DNA of 32,801 bases from Bacteroidota bacterium (GCA_020436225.1 JAGQYE010000097.1:1-32801), one strand, 5' to 3'. Shown: positions 23,692 to 32,801, counted from the stretch's first letter. The notes: a model not told the origin generated them from the letters alone. Numbers and translations are program-made.

Positions 23692-24297
23692 TTATTGTTG
23701 AGGTGCCCAAGGTGTAGTTCGTGGACTTTTATAATTTGCCTTATATTGCTCAAGATTTTGATTTTTTTCCGGCATCCAATAATCTTTTCCTATAAAACTA
23801 ATAATAGGCTCAAAATTCGGAACCGGAATATATCCTTTTAAAGGAGCAATTAATTTATAATCGGAAGTAAGTACACAAAAAGTTGGATAAGACAATTGGT
23901 TTTGCATAAAGTAGGCAGCTAATTCATGATAGCCCTTTCTTCCACTTGGAACAAACACCCAATTTCTATCTAAGAAATGAATAGTATCCATGCGTTCTGC
24001 ATCAAATTTTACACAATAAAAATCTTCCATCATTAAATCAGAAACAATAGAATCAGAGAATGTATTTTTATCCATTACTTTACACCAACCACACCACGAA
24101 GTATAAAAGTCGATGAAAATTTTCTTAGGATTTTTTTCATTTAGTTTTACCATTTCTTCCCAAGACAACCACTTGATTTTACCTTTTTCAACATTCGAAT
24201 TAGAAGTTGTTTTGTTCTTGTTGGGAGCTGATTCAGCATAACTATTTTCCATACCTAAGATTAGGCAAATACTAAACAGAACAATGAAATATTTCAT
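23692..24297 (-). CDS. Secreted thioredoxin-like protein (CGWC), copy 1
   Basis: 201 aa, signal peptide about 1-21 (cleavage after SYA), thioredoxin fold with CGWC (Cys69-Cys72) after IDFYTSW and the cis-Pro segment LSYPTFCV. An insertion of about 35 residues before the cis-Pro contains FVPSGRKGYHELAAYF and is shared in outline with the neighbouring paralogue. A role in periplasmic disulfide chemistry (reduction, or cytochrome/oxidoreductase partnering) is likely. It follows the other copy by 15 nt; the pair probably forms one transcript. Confidence 0.88.
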   Translation of the reverse strand: MKYFIVLFSICLILGMENSYAESAPNKNKTTSNSNVEKGKIKWLSWEEMVKLNEKNPKKIFIDFYTSWCGWCKVMDKNTFSDSIVSDLMMEDFYCVKFDAERMDTIHFLDRNWVFVPSGRKGYHELAAYFMQNQLSYPTFCVLTSDYKLIAPLKGYIPVPNFEPIISFIGKDYWMPEKNQNLEQYKANYKSPRTTPWAPQQ

Positions 24298-24312
24298 ACG
24301 AAAAGTCGGATT

Positions 24313-24858
24313 TTATTGAGTTGATTGAAATTGTTGAAAATCCATAGTTTTATAACTTCCACTTTTGTAATAGTTTAAAATTACATTCATGGTTTCTGTA
24401 TCTTTAAATCCGGGAAATGCTTGCAATTTATTGCCATCAGCATCTAAAACAACAATAGTTGGATAACCTAATCTTCCGCCAACACTTCCTAAATTTAGAG
24501 CCAATTGGTTAGCGCCTCTATTTCCGGTTTTAACAAAATTATAGGTTTGTCCTTTAAAAGTTACAGGAGTCTTAGCTTCCGCATTTAATTTTACAGTTGT
24601 AAAATTGGAGTTTAAATTATCCAAAATTCCTTCATCTTCTAAGGTAGTTTCTTCCATTTTTTTGCACCAACCACACCAGTCTGTATAAATTTCAACAAAA
24701 ATAAACGGTTTATTGTTGCTTTTGCTTTGAGCAACAGCATTATCAATTGAATTCCACTGAATTTTACTGTCAGAAGTACTTTCTAAACTGGACTTTGCCT
24801 GCACCAGTGATGTGCAAATCATAAGTGCAATTAGATAGACTATGTTGAGTTTTTTCAT
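24313..24858 (-). CDS. Secreted thioredoxin-like protein (CGWC), copy 2
   Basis: 181 aa, signal peptide about 1-21 (cleavage after VQA), CGWC (Cys62-Cys65) after VEIYTDW, cis-Pro segment GYPTIVVLDADG. The insert NFVKTGNRGANQLALNL corresponds to the insert in the downstream copy, so the two arose by tandem duplication and diverged. It opens the operon. A TAAATTTG element (24888-24895, minus) lies 29 nt before the ATG. Confidence 0.88.
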   Translation of the reverse strand: MKKLNIVYLIALMICTSLVQAKSSLESTSDSKIQWNSIDNAVAQSKSNNKPFIFVEIYTDWCGWCKKMEETTLEDEGILDNLNSNFTTVKLNAEAKTPVTFKGQTYNFVKTGNRGANQLALNLGSVGGRLGYPTIVVLDADGNKLQAFPGFKDTETMNVILNYYKSGSYKTMDFQQFQSTQ

Positions 24859-24931
24859 TTTAAAATTGTTATTTTGAATGAATATTACAAATTTAATACC
24901 AATCTTTGAGTTTTGTAAAGGTAATTAAAAA

Positions 24932-25492
24932 GTGGAAAGAAAAATAATTGTTTCAGTTTCCGGCGCAAGTGGCGCTATTTATGCTAAAGTATTGTTTGAT
25001 AAGCTCTTGTTACTGAAAAAACAAGTGTTAAAAGTAGGAGTAATTATGTCGGATAATGCAAAAGCAGTTTGGAAATATGAATTGGAAAATGAGGATTTTA
25101 AGAGTTATCCATTCGATTTTTATGCGAAAAATGATTTTATGGCACCATTTGCATCTGGCTCAGCAAAATATGATACGATGATAATTTGTCCTTGCTCGAT
25201 GGGCACTTTAGGAAGAATTGCCGGTGGAATTTCCAACGATTTAACTACGCGCGCTGCTGATGTCATTTTAAAAGAAAGAAGAAAATTAATTTTAGTAGCA
25301 CGTGAAACGCCATATAATTTAATTCATATCAATAATATGAAAACAGTAACCGAAAGTGGCGGCATAATTTGTCCGGCAACGCCAAGTTTTTACAGCAAAC
25401 CTGAAACGTTTGAGCAATTAGCTGCAACGGTTATTGATAGAGTAATTGATTTGTGTGGTTTAGAAAACGAAAGTTATCGTTGGAGCGAATAG
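24932..25492 (+). CDS. ubiX: Flavin prenyltransferase UbiX
   Basis: Makes prenylated FMN, the cofactor of UbiD-type decarboxylases. 186 aa, family length. IIVSVSGASGAIYAKVLFDKLL is the N-terminal flavin-binding segment; FMAPFASGSAKYDTMIICPCSMGTLGRIAGGISNDLTTRAADV and ETPYNLIHINNM are conserved. The start is GTG; no upstream ATG in frame exists and this start fits family N-termini (MKKIIVGISGASG-like). No ubiD gene is in the window. It is convergent with the following gene, with the two stop codons 1 nt apart. Confidence 0.93.
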   Translation: MERKIIVSVSGASGAIYAKVLFDKLLLLKKQVLKVGVIMSDNAKAVWKYELENEDFKSYPFDFYAKNDFMAPFASGSAKYDTMIICPCSMGTLGRIAGGISNDLTTRAADVILKERRKLILVARETPYNLIHINNMKTVTESGGIICPATPSFYSKPETFEQLAATVIDRVIDLCGLENESYRWSE

Positions 25493-25493
25493 C

Positions 25494-27035
25494 TCACTTT
25501 CTATACAATTCAAAAAAAGTTGTTTCGTCAAATTTGTAATAATTTTCCTTTACTAATTTTATAATTGGATAATCCATTCCTTTACTTTCTAACGGAATAA
25601 AACCATCTTTTAATAATGAAGTTTCGTATTTAGAAATGGCAATTATCGAAGTTGAATCCTTCATTAGTTTTGAAGTAACTTTTTCCAAAATTTTCTGATT
25701 TGGAATTTCTGTTTTGTTTGGCCATTCAGTTAAAATAGGCGATTGATGTGAGTGTAAAATCCGACAAGCTGTAAAATCAGGAAGAAAAATTATGCTTGGA
25801 TTTTTTTGTTTTATCGAATCTAATTCAACCAAAACTTGATACGTATTTTTATTGGTATAAATGCCGTTTGCACCTTCAACGATGTGGTTGAGTTTGTATT
25901 TTAATTTCGTGAAATCAGCATCTTTATAAATGAAAAATAATCTGGCATAAATAAAAGCGATTATTACTAATAATGAGATTATAGGAATGATTTTTTTGTC
26001 GATAGGTAAGATTTTCCAAGTGAAATAAACAAGCATATTTCCAATACACAATGCCGGTGTATTATAACCAACAGAAATAGAAACACTCCAACTTAATACA
26101 AGTAAAATAAGTAATATTTTGTTCTCTTTTTTTTGAAAAAAAGATTGAATTAAATCAGCCAATAAAATTCCAAAGAATATAAAACTTACGCGTCCATGAA
26201 AATGGAATGTAACCAACAAAATCATTGCTATTAAAATGGAAAAATAAAAAATGATTTTTTCTTGTTTAAAGATGTAATTAATAAAGAAGAAAATTAAAAT
26301 TCCAACATAAAAAAATGGGTTTTGTATATATGATAAAATGCCAACTTTTATCAATTCATTGTGTCCGCTAAGTTGGATGATTAAATCGTTGAAACCACCG
26401 TAAATACTAATGATTACAACATAAATGAAAATCGGTAAAATGCCAACAATTATATTTTTTCTGAAATCTTTTCTGTTGAATAAAACTAAACAAACAGGCA
26501 AAACAATCAAAAAATTTTGCTTGCACAAAGCAGCAAATCCAATCATAAAATAGCCGAGAAAATTCCATTTTTTTGTAGAAATAATTAAGTTTAATCCAAG
26601 CAAACACATCAACAAACCATCAATAGTATGTAATACAGATGCCGGGAAATAATGCACATTAAAAACGAATCCAATGAAGATTAAAAAATACTTTTCGCTT
26701 AATGAAATTTTCTTTTCTGTCAATTGAATTATGAAACGAACCCACAAATACGCAATGCAAACTTGTTCTAACCAAAATACAAATCTCGAAATCAGAAAGA
26801 AATAATTTTTTGAAATCAATAATTCCGAAATATGCAGATAAGCATAACCCAAAGGTCGGACAGACGAAAAATCAACATGTGGAATTTGTCCATGCAACAC
26901 GCGATTGGTAGCCGACAAAACAAAGCCTTCGTCCGTTGGATTAAATCCATATTTTGAAAATAAGAAATGACACGTTGCCGAAAGAATCAACAGATATAAA
27001 ACATCGTAAAGTGTTTCTTTTTTGATAGTCATCAT
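25494..27035 (-). CDS. Membrane protein, probable GT-C glycosyltransferase
   Basis: 513 aa with about 11-12 hydrophobic segments. The first periplasmic loop has an acidic pair (NPTDEGFVL, Asp35-Glu36) followed by HGQIPHVDFSSVRPLGYAYLH, the kind of loop that carries the catalytic acid in GT-C enzymes using polyprenyl-phosphate sugars (ArnT/PMT/STT3 relatives). The C-terminal 120 residues are soluble (periplasmic) with no recognised domain. The sugar and acceptor are unknown. The start lies 2 nt after a TATCTTTG box; a second ATG follows at once (MM). The stop is 1 nt from the ubiX stop. Confidence 0.75.
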   Translation of the reverse strand: MMTIKKETLYDVLYLLILSATCHFLFSKYGFNPTDEGFVLSATNRVLHGQIPHVDFSSVRPLGYAYLHISELLISKNYFFLISRFVFWLEQVCIAYLWVRFIIQLTEKKISLSEKYFLIFIGFVFNVHYFPASVLHTIDGLLMCLLGLNLIISTKKWNFLGYFMIGFAALCKQNFLIVLPVCLVLFNRKDFRKNIIVGILPIFIYVVIISIYGGFNDLIIQLSGHNELIKVGILSYIQNPFFYVGILIFFFINYIFKQEKIIFYFSILIAMILLVTFHFHGRVSFIFFGILLADLIQSFFQKKENKILLILLVLSWSVSISVGYNTPALCIGNMLVYFTWKILPIDKKIIPIISLLVIIAFIYARLFFIYKDADFTKLKYKLNHIVEGANGIYTNKNTYQVLVELDSIKQKNPSIIFLPDFTACRILHSHQSPILTEWPNKTEIPNQKILEKVTSKLMKDSTSIIAISKYETSLLKDGFIPLESKGMDYPIIKLVKENYYKFDETTFFELYRK

Positions 27036-27037
27036 TT

Positions 27038-27045
27038 CAAAGATA
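27038..27045 (-). promoter_or_regulatory. -7 box abutting the GT-C gene start
   Basis: TATCTTTG on the minus strand, 2 nt before the first ATG (27035) and 5 nt before the second (27032). No correctly spaced TTG. The second ATG may be the real start. Confidence 0.5.
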
Positions 27046-27129
27046 GACTTTTACCAAGTATTTTCATTTCGTAGGTTTTAATTTCTATTTGAAAATATTA
27101 AACTTCTAACACAATCATAAACTTTATTA

Positions 27130-27161
27130 TTGTAACATCAACATTGCATTCTGTACCTTTG
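27130..27161 (+). promoter_or_regulatory. Probable leuS promoter
   Basis: TACCTTTG (27154-27161) fits the -7 consensus, with TTG at 27130-27132 (spacer 21 nt, 2 more than ideal). It ends 16 nt before the leuS ATG. Confidence 0.5.
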
Positions 27162-27177
27162 TAGCAATTGAATTATT

Positions 27178-30141
27178 ATGGAATACAACTTTTCTGAAAT
27201 CGAGAAAATTGCCCGCGAAAAATGGGAATCAAGCAATATCTATAAAGTAGAAAACAACAGCACCAAACCAAAATATTATGTCTTAGATATGTTTCCTTAT
27301 CCAAGCGGCGCAGGCTTGCACGTTGGTCATCCGCTCGGCTATATTTTTTCGGATATCTATGCGCGCTACAAACGTATGAAAGGCTTTAATGTGTTACATC
27401 CAATGGGCTTTGATGCTTTCGGATTGCCGGCCGAACAATATGCGATTCAAACCGGACAACATCCTGAAATTACCACTAAAAAAAATATAGAAACCTATAT
27501 TCAACAACTCAAAAAAATCGGCTTTTCTTACGATTGGTCGCGACAAGTTACCACTTGCGAGCCTTCGTATTATAAACACACACAATGGATTTTTCTTCAA
27601 TTATTCAATGCTTGGTATAATACTAAAAAAGAACAAGCACAACCGATTGCTGATTTGATTTCTGTCTTCGAAACACAAGGAAATAAAGGTGTTTCGGCAG
27701 CTTGCGATGATACTGTGTTGAAATTTTCTGCTGAAGAATGGAAATCATTTCCGCCAAAACAACAACAAGCTATTTTGATGAATTATCGTTTGGCATTTCA
27801 GAAAGAATCTTTTGTGAATTGGTGTCCTGCTTTAGGCACAGTATTGGCAAATGACGAAGTCATAAATGGTGTTTCCGAGCGTGGCGGTCATCCGGTAGAA
27901 AAGAAAAAAATGGCGCAATGGTTCTTGCGTATTACAGCGTATGCCGAGCGTTTATTAAAAGGTTTGGAAAGCTTGGATTGGACAGAAAGCATTAAAGATA
28001 TGCAACGCAATTGGATCGGAAAATCTATCGGTGCGATGGTATCTTTTCCATTGAAAAATCATCAAGAAAAAATTGACGTTTTTACTACAAGAGTGGATAC
28101 TATTTTTGGCGTTTCTTTTTTGGTAATTGCACCGGAACACGATTTAGTACAACAAATCACAACGCCTGAATTTAAAGAGCAAGTTGAAGCATACGTAAAA
28201 ATGTGTGCATCAAAATCGGATATAGAACGCCAAGCAGAAAAAGTAGTTTCCGGTCAGTTTACCGGCGCTTATGTCTTGCATCCGTTTACACAAACCGAAG
28301 TGCCTGTTTTTATTGCCGATTATGTGTTGGCAGGTTATGGAACAGGTGCGGTGATGGCAGTTCCGTCGGGCGACCAACGTGATTATTTGTTTGCTAAAAA
28401 ATTTGATTTGCCGATTATTCCCATTTTAGATGCGCAACAAAATTTAGAGCAAGAAGCAGATGCTACTAAAGAAGGAAAATATATTAATTCTGATTTTATT
28501 AATGGATTGAATTATGCTGATGCAACAGCATTGTTGATTCAAAAATTAGAAGAGCAAAATAAAGGTTATGGGAAAATAAATTACAAAATGCGCGACGCAG
28601 GTTTTTCTCGTCAACGCTATTGGGGCGAGCCATTTCCAATTTATTATGATAAAGATGATATTATTTATACGGTTGATGAAGAAAAATTACCGATTACATT
28701 ACCAAAAGTAGAAAGCTATAAACCAACAGGAACAGGCGAAAGTCCATTGGCAACGGCTACAGATTGGGTAACACAATTTGGAAAAGATACACGCATGGAA
28801 ACCGACACGATGCCTGGATATGCCGGAAGCTCTTGGTATTTTTTGCGCTATATGGATCCGGAAAATGAGCATGAAATCGTGAGCAACGAAGCGCAAGCCT
28901 ATTGGCAAAATGTTGATTTTTATGTTGGCGGTTCTGAGCACGCTGTTGGGCATTTATTGTACAGTCGTTTTTGGCATAAATTCTTGAAAGATATTGGAAA
29001 AGTAAACACCGAAGAGCCATTTCAACGAATGGTGAATCAAGGAATGATACAAGGCGTGAGTAAGTTTGTATATAAATATTTTCCAGATATTAAAATCTCA
29101 AACCAAACTGATGTTTTTGAAGAATTTAGTAACTTAAATAAGTTAGTAAATAATCTAATTATATCAAGAGAATTTATTGTAATAGAAAATGAAAAATTAC
29201 TTTTAAAAGACTTATCTTATTTCGAGCGTGTTCTTACGGATAAATATCCAGGTTTTGTAAATTATTTAAATTTAAATAATCATAAAATAAATATTGACGA
29301 TATTAAAATTAGAAAATTCCATGTCGATATTAATTATGTTAAAAATGATATTCTTGATTTTGAAAGATTGAAGGCTGAAGATATTAACTATAAAGATGCA
29401 ATTTTCATTACTGAAGAAGATGGTAATTATTATTGTGGTTCCGAAGTAGAAAAAATGTCTAAATCTAAATGGAATGTAGTAAATCCAGATCAAATCATTG
29501 AGCAATACGGCGCAGATGTGTTCCGTATGTATGAAATGTTTTTAGGCCCGATTGATACCGCCAAACCTTGGGATACAAACGGCATTTCAGGTGTGTCTAA
29601 TTTTATTAGAAAATTCTGGCGAATGTTTTTTGATGATTTCGGTAAGCAACGTTGGATAGAAAACCAAGCATCTCAAGACGAATTAAAAATTCTTCATAAA
29701 ACCATCAAAAAAATAAATGAAGATATCGAACGCTTGGCGTTTAATACTTGTGTTTCTACAATGATGATTGCCGTTAATGAATTGTCAAAATTGAAAACCG
29801 TTTCGGTTGCTACTTTATCCACTTTGACTAAATTAATTGCGCCTTTTGCGCCACATACAGCAGAAGTTTTATGGTTGAAATTAGGTAATTCAACTTCTAT
29901 TGTCGATGCCGATTTCCCGACACACGATGAGCAATATTTAGTAGAATCTTCATTTAATTATCCAATTCAAATCAACGGAAAACACAGAAATAATATCGAA
30001 CTTTCCTTAGAGGCTACAAATGAAGAAATTCAAACTATCGTTTTAGCAGATGAAAAAATTAAAAAATTCACAGACGGAAAAGAACTTAAGAAGTTTATTG
30101 TCGTAAAAGGTAGAATTATCAATTTAGTGGTCTCAGAATAA
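27178..30141 (+). CDS. leuS: Leucyl-tRNA synthetase with an AT-rich insertion
   Basis: Class I synthetase charging tRNA-Leu, 987 aa. HVGH (48-51) follows DMFPYPSGAGL; the Bacteroidota-type insertion and CP1 editing domain carry FTTRVDTIFGV and GTGAVMAVPSGDQRD; KMSKS is at 759-763. Between GVSKFVYKY (626-634) and HVDINYV (715-721) there are about 80 residues where, as I recall them, Bacteroides and Flavobacterium LeuRS have about 20. The DNA there (29101-29340) has about 20% GC against roughly 37-45% in adjacent lines, by eye count. The insert lies in the leucine-specific domain just before KMSKS. The reading frame and all motifs remain intact, so the enzyme is presumably functional. Confidence 0.95.
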   Translation: MEYNFSEIEKIAREKWESSNIYKVENNSTKPKYYVLDMFPYPSGAGLHVGHPLGYIFSDIYARYKRMKGFNVLHPMGFDAFGLPAEQYAIQTGQHPEITTKKNIETYIQQLKKIGFSYDWSRQVTTCEPSYYKHTQWIFLQLFNAWYNTKKEQAQPIADLISVFETQGNKGVSAACDDTVLKFSAEEWKSFPPKQQQAILMNYRLAFQKESFVNWCPALGTVLANDEVINGVSERGGHPVEKKKMAQWFLRITAYAERLLKGLESLDWTESIKDMQRNWIGKSIGAMVSFPLKNHQEKIDVFTTRVDTIFGVSFLVIAPEHDLVQQITTPEFKEQVEAYVKMCASKSDIERQAEKVVSGQFTGAYVLHPFTQTEVPVFIADYVLAGYGTGAVMAVPSGDQRDYLFAKKFDLPIIPILDAQQNLEQEADATKEGKYINSDFINGLNYADATALLIQKLEEQNKGYGKINYKMRDAGFSRQRYWGEPFPIYYDKDDIIYTVDEEKLPITLPKVESYKPTGTGESPLATATDWVTQFGKDTRMETDTMPGYAGSSWYFLRYMDPENEHEIVSNEAQAYWQNVDFYVGGSEHAVGHLLYSRFWHKFLKDIGKVNTEEPFQRMVNQGMIQGVSKFVYKYFPDIKISNQTDVFEEFSNLNKLVNNLIISREFIVIENEKLLLKDLSYFERVLTDKYPGFVNYLNLNNHKINIDDIKIRKFHVDINYVKNDILDFERLKAEDINYKDAIFITEEDGNYYCGSEVEKMSKSKWNVVNPDQIIEQYGADVFRMYEMFLGPIDTAKPWDTNGISGVSNFIRKFWRMFFDDFGKQRWIENQASQDELKILHKTIKKINEDIERLAFNTCVSTMMIAVNELSKLKTVSVATLSTLTKLIAPFAPHTAEVLWLKLGNSTSIVDADFPTHDEQYLVESSFNYPIQINGKHRNNIELSLEATNEEIQTIVLADEKIKKFTDGKELKKFIVVKGRIINLVVSE

Positions 30142-30241
30142 TGTTTGGATGGTACTTTGAGTTCAAATCTTGCCTTAAAATGTTAATTTTGTTTAATTTC
30201 TGAAAAGTTCTTATATTAGTAGGCTAAAAAATTCATTTAAG

Positions 30242-32801
30242 ATGACCAAAAAATTTACATTAAGCATCAGCTTATTATTTATCGTATTTAGTTCGTTCGC
30301 GATAAGTATGAAAAATTTCTCCTTAAATTACATTAAGGAACATCAAACAGCTATAAAAGTTTCTAATCAAGATATTGCTGATTTAGAACTCGCAGATGAA
30401 CGTTTTGACACCTATTCAAAAATCCATCGTTTGTGGTTTCAACAAAAAGCAAATGGTATTATTTTTAGAAATGGATTAGTATCTGTTCAAATAAAAGATG
30501 GAAAAGTTGTTAGCACAACCAATAGCGGAATCTATGATTTAAAAGAGAAAACTAAATCAATGATTGAACCGTCTATAGATGTTAAATCAGCTATTTCCAA
30601 AGCATTGATATTTAATAATGAATCAGCAGCAATAACATTAACTCAAAAAGGTAGATTTAATAAAGAATATAAATCATATACTTTTGAACCGATTGCAGGA
30701 ATTACTAATTATGATATCCAAGCACAATTATTTTATGTTTTAGATGAAAAAGATAATGTGCATTTAGCATGGAGTGTTCAATATCATTCTATAGATAGAA
30801 ATCATTTTTGGGATGTTGTTGTAGATGCACTTTCCGGTCAATTATTACGCAAACAAGATTTGATTTTACATTGTTCGTTTGGGAATAAGTCATTGAGTAA
30901 CTCAAGCGAAGTTGCTACTCATCAACATGAGCAATTTTTGGAAGGAACGCCTCAAATTCCGAATAGTGCTACTCAAGACGTAGAAGAAACAACAACAGGA
31001 AGCTATAGAGTTTATCCTTTTACTGTTGAATCGCCGGTATATGGAACTAGACAATTAATTACTAATCCGGATGATGCAGTAGCCTCACCTTATGGTTGGC
31101 ACGATACAAACGGTGTTGCCGGTGCTGAATCAACAAAAACTAGAGGAAATAATGTAAACGTTTATTCAGATAAAGATGGAGGAGATCAAGTAAACCCAAC
31201 AAATGGCGTTGATGCAAATTATGCCGATGGTGGTCCATCCCTAAATTTCGATATTCCTTTAGATTTTAATTCTCAATTGGATACACTCACCAATTCTCAA
31301 GCGGTACAAGTTCAGTTATTTTACTTGAATAATATTATGCATGATATCATGGCACGATATGGTTTTGATGATGCTAATAGAAATTTCCAAGTAAAGAATT
31401 ATTCATCTGGAAATACAGCTACAGACAATGACCCTGTAAATGCAGAAGCACATGATGGAGGTGGTATGGATAATGCTAATTTCTTTACTGCACCTGATGG
31501 TACTAATTCATTCTTGTTACGTTCTCGTATGCAAATGTATATGTGGACAGGAACACCACCTTCTACCTTAACTTATTTAACACCTTCAAGTATTGCAGGT
31601 GATATTGATCATGGTGCACAAAGTGGCTGGGGACCATGTTCCTATAATGTTACTGCATCGGTAGCAATTGCTGCTTCAAGCTCTACACCTTCTTCTTACG
31701 CTTGTAGTACTATTACAAATCCAAGCGATATAAACGGTAAAATAGCATTGATAGATAGAGGGGATTGTGATTTCTCAAAAAAAGTATATAATGCTCAATT
31801 AGCAGGCGCAGTTGGCGTTATTATTATTAATAGACAAAGTGCCGGAGATTCTTTAATTGGTATGTCTGGTGGCGATAATGCACTATCTGTAACTATTCCG
31901 GCTTTGTTTGTAACTTGGGCGGATGGGCAAAAATTGAAAAATAATGTAGCAACAGCAACAGTTACTATGATTCGTCAATCGTCTAACAATTGCTTAAATT
32001 TTGACGGAGCATTAGATAATGGCGTAGTCGCACATGAATATGGTCATGGAATTTCTACTCGTCTTACCGGTAATGGACCAACTGGCAATTCTGGTTTAAA
32101 TTATTCAAATTGTTTACAAAATGCTGAACAAGCAGGTGAAGGCTGGAGCGATTTTTTTGCTTTATTCTTGAGAGCTAACTCTTCTGATAATCGTACTTCT
32201 CAAAAATCAGTCGGGAATTATGTTGTTGGTTATGATGCAAATGGACCGGGAATTAGACGTTTTCCGTATACTTATGATATGAGTATCAATCCATTGACAT
32301 ATACTGACATGGCATTAAGTCCGGAGGAACATGATTTTGGTGAAATATGGACATCTGCACTTTGGGATATGTATATCTTGCTTGTTGAAAAGCATGGCTA
32401 TGACAATAATAAATATACCGGAAATGGTGGAAACAATAGAGCATTAAAATTAGTAATTGAAGGATTGAAATTACAAAAATGTAGCCCGGGATTTTTAGAC
32501 TCAAGAGATGCTATTTTAAAAGCAGATTCTATATTATATAACTATGATGATAGATGTGAAATTTGGACAGCTTTTGCAAGAAGAGGCATGGGTTTTTCTG
32601 CAAAACAAGGTTCTTCAAATAGTGCAACCGACCAAGTTGCTGCATTTGATATGCATCCTTCTTGTAATACTACACCAGCCGCGACAGCCAATTTCACAAT
32701 CAGTGATAGTGTAGTTTGCGCAGGAGGCAAATTGACGTTTACAAGTACATCAAGTGCAACAAATGGTGGCACATTAGATTCTATAAGATGGACATTGACC
32801 G
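30242..32801 (+). CDS. Secreted M36 (fungalysin) metalloprotease with PA domain, C-terminus cut by window
   Basis: The ATG at 30242 opens a frame of 853 codons still open at the window end. A signal peptide (about 1-20) and FTP-like propeptide (about 25-200) precede an M36 catalytic domain: SQAVQVQLFYLNNIMHDIMARYGFD, the zinc motif HEYGH (598-602) and GEGWSDFF with third ligand Glu633. A PA domain (about 440-580; IALIDRGDCDFSKKVYNAQLAGAVGVIIIN) is inserted before the zinc motif. The last residues (TANFTISDSVVCAGGKLTF) begin a PKD-like repeat, so a long C-terminal tail, probably with a secretion-sorting domain, lies beyond the window. A TAATTTTG element is at 30184-30191. Confidence 0.9.
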   Translation, partial: MTKKFTLSISLLFIVFSSFAISMKNFSLNYIKEHQTAIKVSNQDIADLELADERFDTYSKIHRLWFQQKANGIIFRNGLVSVQIKDGKVVSTTNSGIYDLKEKTKSMIEPSIDVKSAISKALIFNNESAAITLTQKGRFNKEYKSYTFEPIAGITNYDIQAQLFYVLDEKDNVHLAWSVQYHSIDRNHFWDVVVDALSGQLLRKQDLILHCSFGNKSLSNSSEVATHQHEQFLEGTPQIPNSATQDVEETTTGSYRVYPFTVESPVYGTRQLITNPDDAVASPYGWHDTNGVAGAESTKTRGNNVNVYSDKDGGDQVNPTNGVDANYADGGPSLNFDIPLDFNSQLDTLTNSQAVQVQLFYLNNIMHDIMARYGFDDANRNFQVKNYSSGNTATDNDPVNAEAHDGGGMDNANFFTAPDGTNSFLLRSRMQMYMWTGTPPSTLTYLTPSSIAGDIDHGAQSGWGPCSYNVTASVAIAASSSTPSSYACSTITNPSDINGKIALIDRGDCDFSKKVYNAQLAGAVGVIIINRQSAGDSLIGMSGGDNALSVTIPALFVTWADGQKLKNNVATATVTMIRQSSNNCLNFDGALDNGVVAHEYGHGISTRLTGNGPTGNSGLNYSNCLQNAEQAGEGWSDFFALFLRANSSDNRTSQKSVGNYVVGYDANGPGIRRFPYTYDMSINPLTYTDMALSPEEHDFGEIWTSALWDMYILLVEKHGYDNNKYTGNGGNNRALKLVIEGLKLQKCSPGFLDSRDAILKADSILYNYDDRCEIWTAFARRGMGFSAKQGSSNSATDQVAAFDMHPSCNTTPAATANFTISDSVVCAGGKLTFTSTSSATNGGTLDSIRWTLT

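Noticed and set aside
28699..29020. Minus-strand frames inside leuS (and similar frames inside other large genes)
   Set aside because: They are shadows of the real reading frames, overlap each other and show no domain.

Overview
The window looks like an ordinary, gene-dense stretch of chromosome from a low-GC Bacteroidota bacterium. The sequence evidence is: Bacteroidota-type promoter elements (TTG, about 19-20 nt, TAnnTTTG) instead of sigma70 boxes; almost no Shine-Dalgarno sites; lipid A synthesis (lpxB); an OmpA with calcium-type repeats before its peptidoglycan domain; and families typical of the phylum (DUF4230, DUF456, LuxC-type acyl-CoA reductase next to a ferredoxin, M36 protease running into a PKD-like tail). 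I cannot place it below phylum; a Chitinophagia- or Saprospiria-like lineage is only a guess.

Layout. 1-664: the 3' end of an ABC transporter ATPase gene, then a tRNA-Val(UAC) gene with a 70-bp tail (tRNA 3' part plus terminator) duplicated 346 bp away, with a small GIY-YIG nuclease gene between the copies. 772-3172: an orphan sensor histidine kinase and a cysteine desulfurase. 3244-5776: a three-gene minus-strand operon (acyl-CoA reductase, zinc-ribbon RDD membrane protein, one-domain asparaginase homologue) divergent from a two-cluster ferredoxin. 5877-9372: minus-strand run of DUF4230, DUF456, two overlapping membrane-protein genes and a ceramidase-like enzyme. 9461-11763: surE, a small membrane protein, lpxB and tRNA-Ala(GGC). 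11768-16485 (minus): NAPE-PLD-like hydrolase, OmpA porin, MFS transporter, alpha/beta hydrolase. 16555-18506: agmatine deiminase and N-carbamoylputrescine amidase, together the agmatine-to-putrescine route. 18507-18864: no intact gene, but a terminator and a frameshifted 51-codon gene. 18865-27035: nucleotide-sugar epimerase, valS, TraB/GumN protein, two thioredoxin-like proteins, ubiX, and a GT-C-like membrane protein. 27178-32801: leuS with an unusual AT-rich insertion, and a secreted M36 metalloprotease cut by the window end.

The most interesting structure is at 206-664. The GIY-YIG gene is in effect a 346-bp unit made of little more than an 88-codon gene and a copy of the tRNA-Val 3' part with its terminator. 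The 3' end of the gene (codons for SEHPDL and stop) imitates the D-stem and anticodon arm of the tRNA, so the gene runs directly into a tRNA-like structure. This fits a minimal homing-type element whose target is a tRNA gene. Second-tier signals are six start codons lying 2-5 nt behind a TAnnTTTG box (probable leaderless mRNAs), a roughly 58-residue insertion of about 20% GC in LeuRS, an asparaginase-like domain without the catalytic lysine, and a small gene broken in an A8 run.
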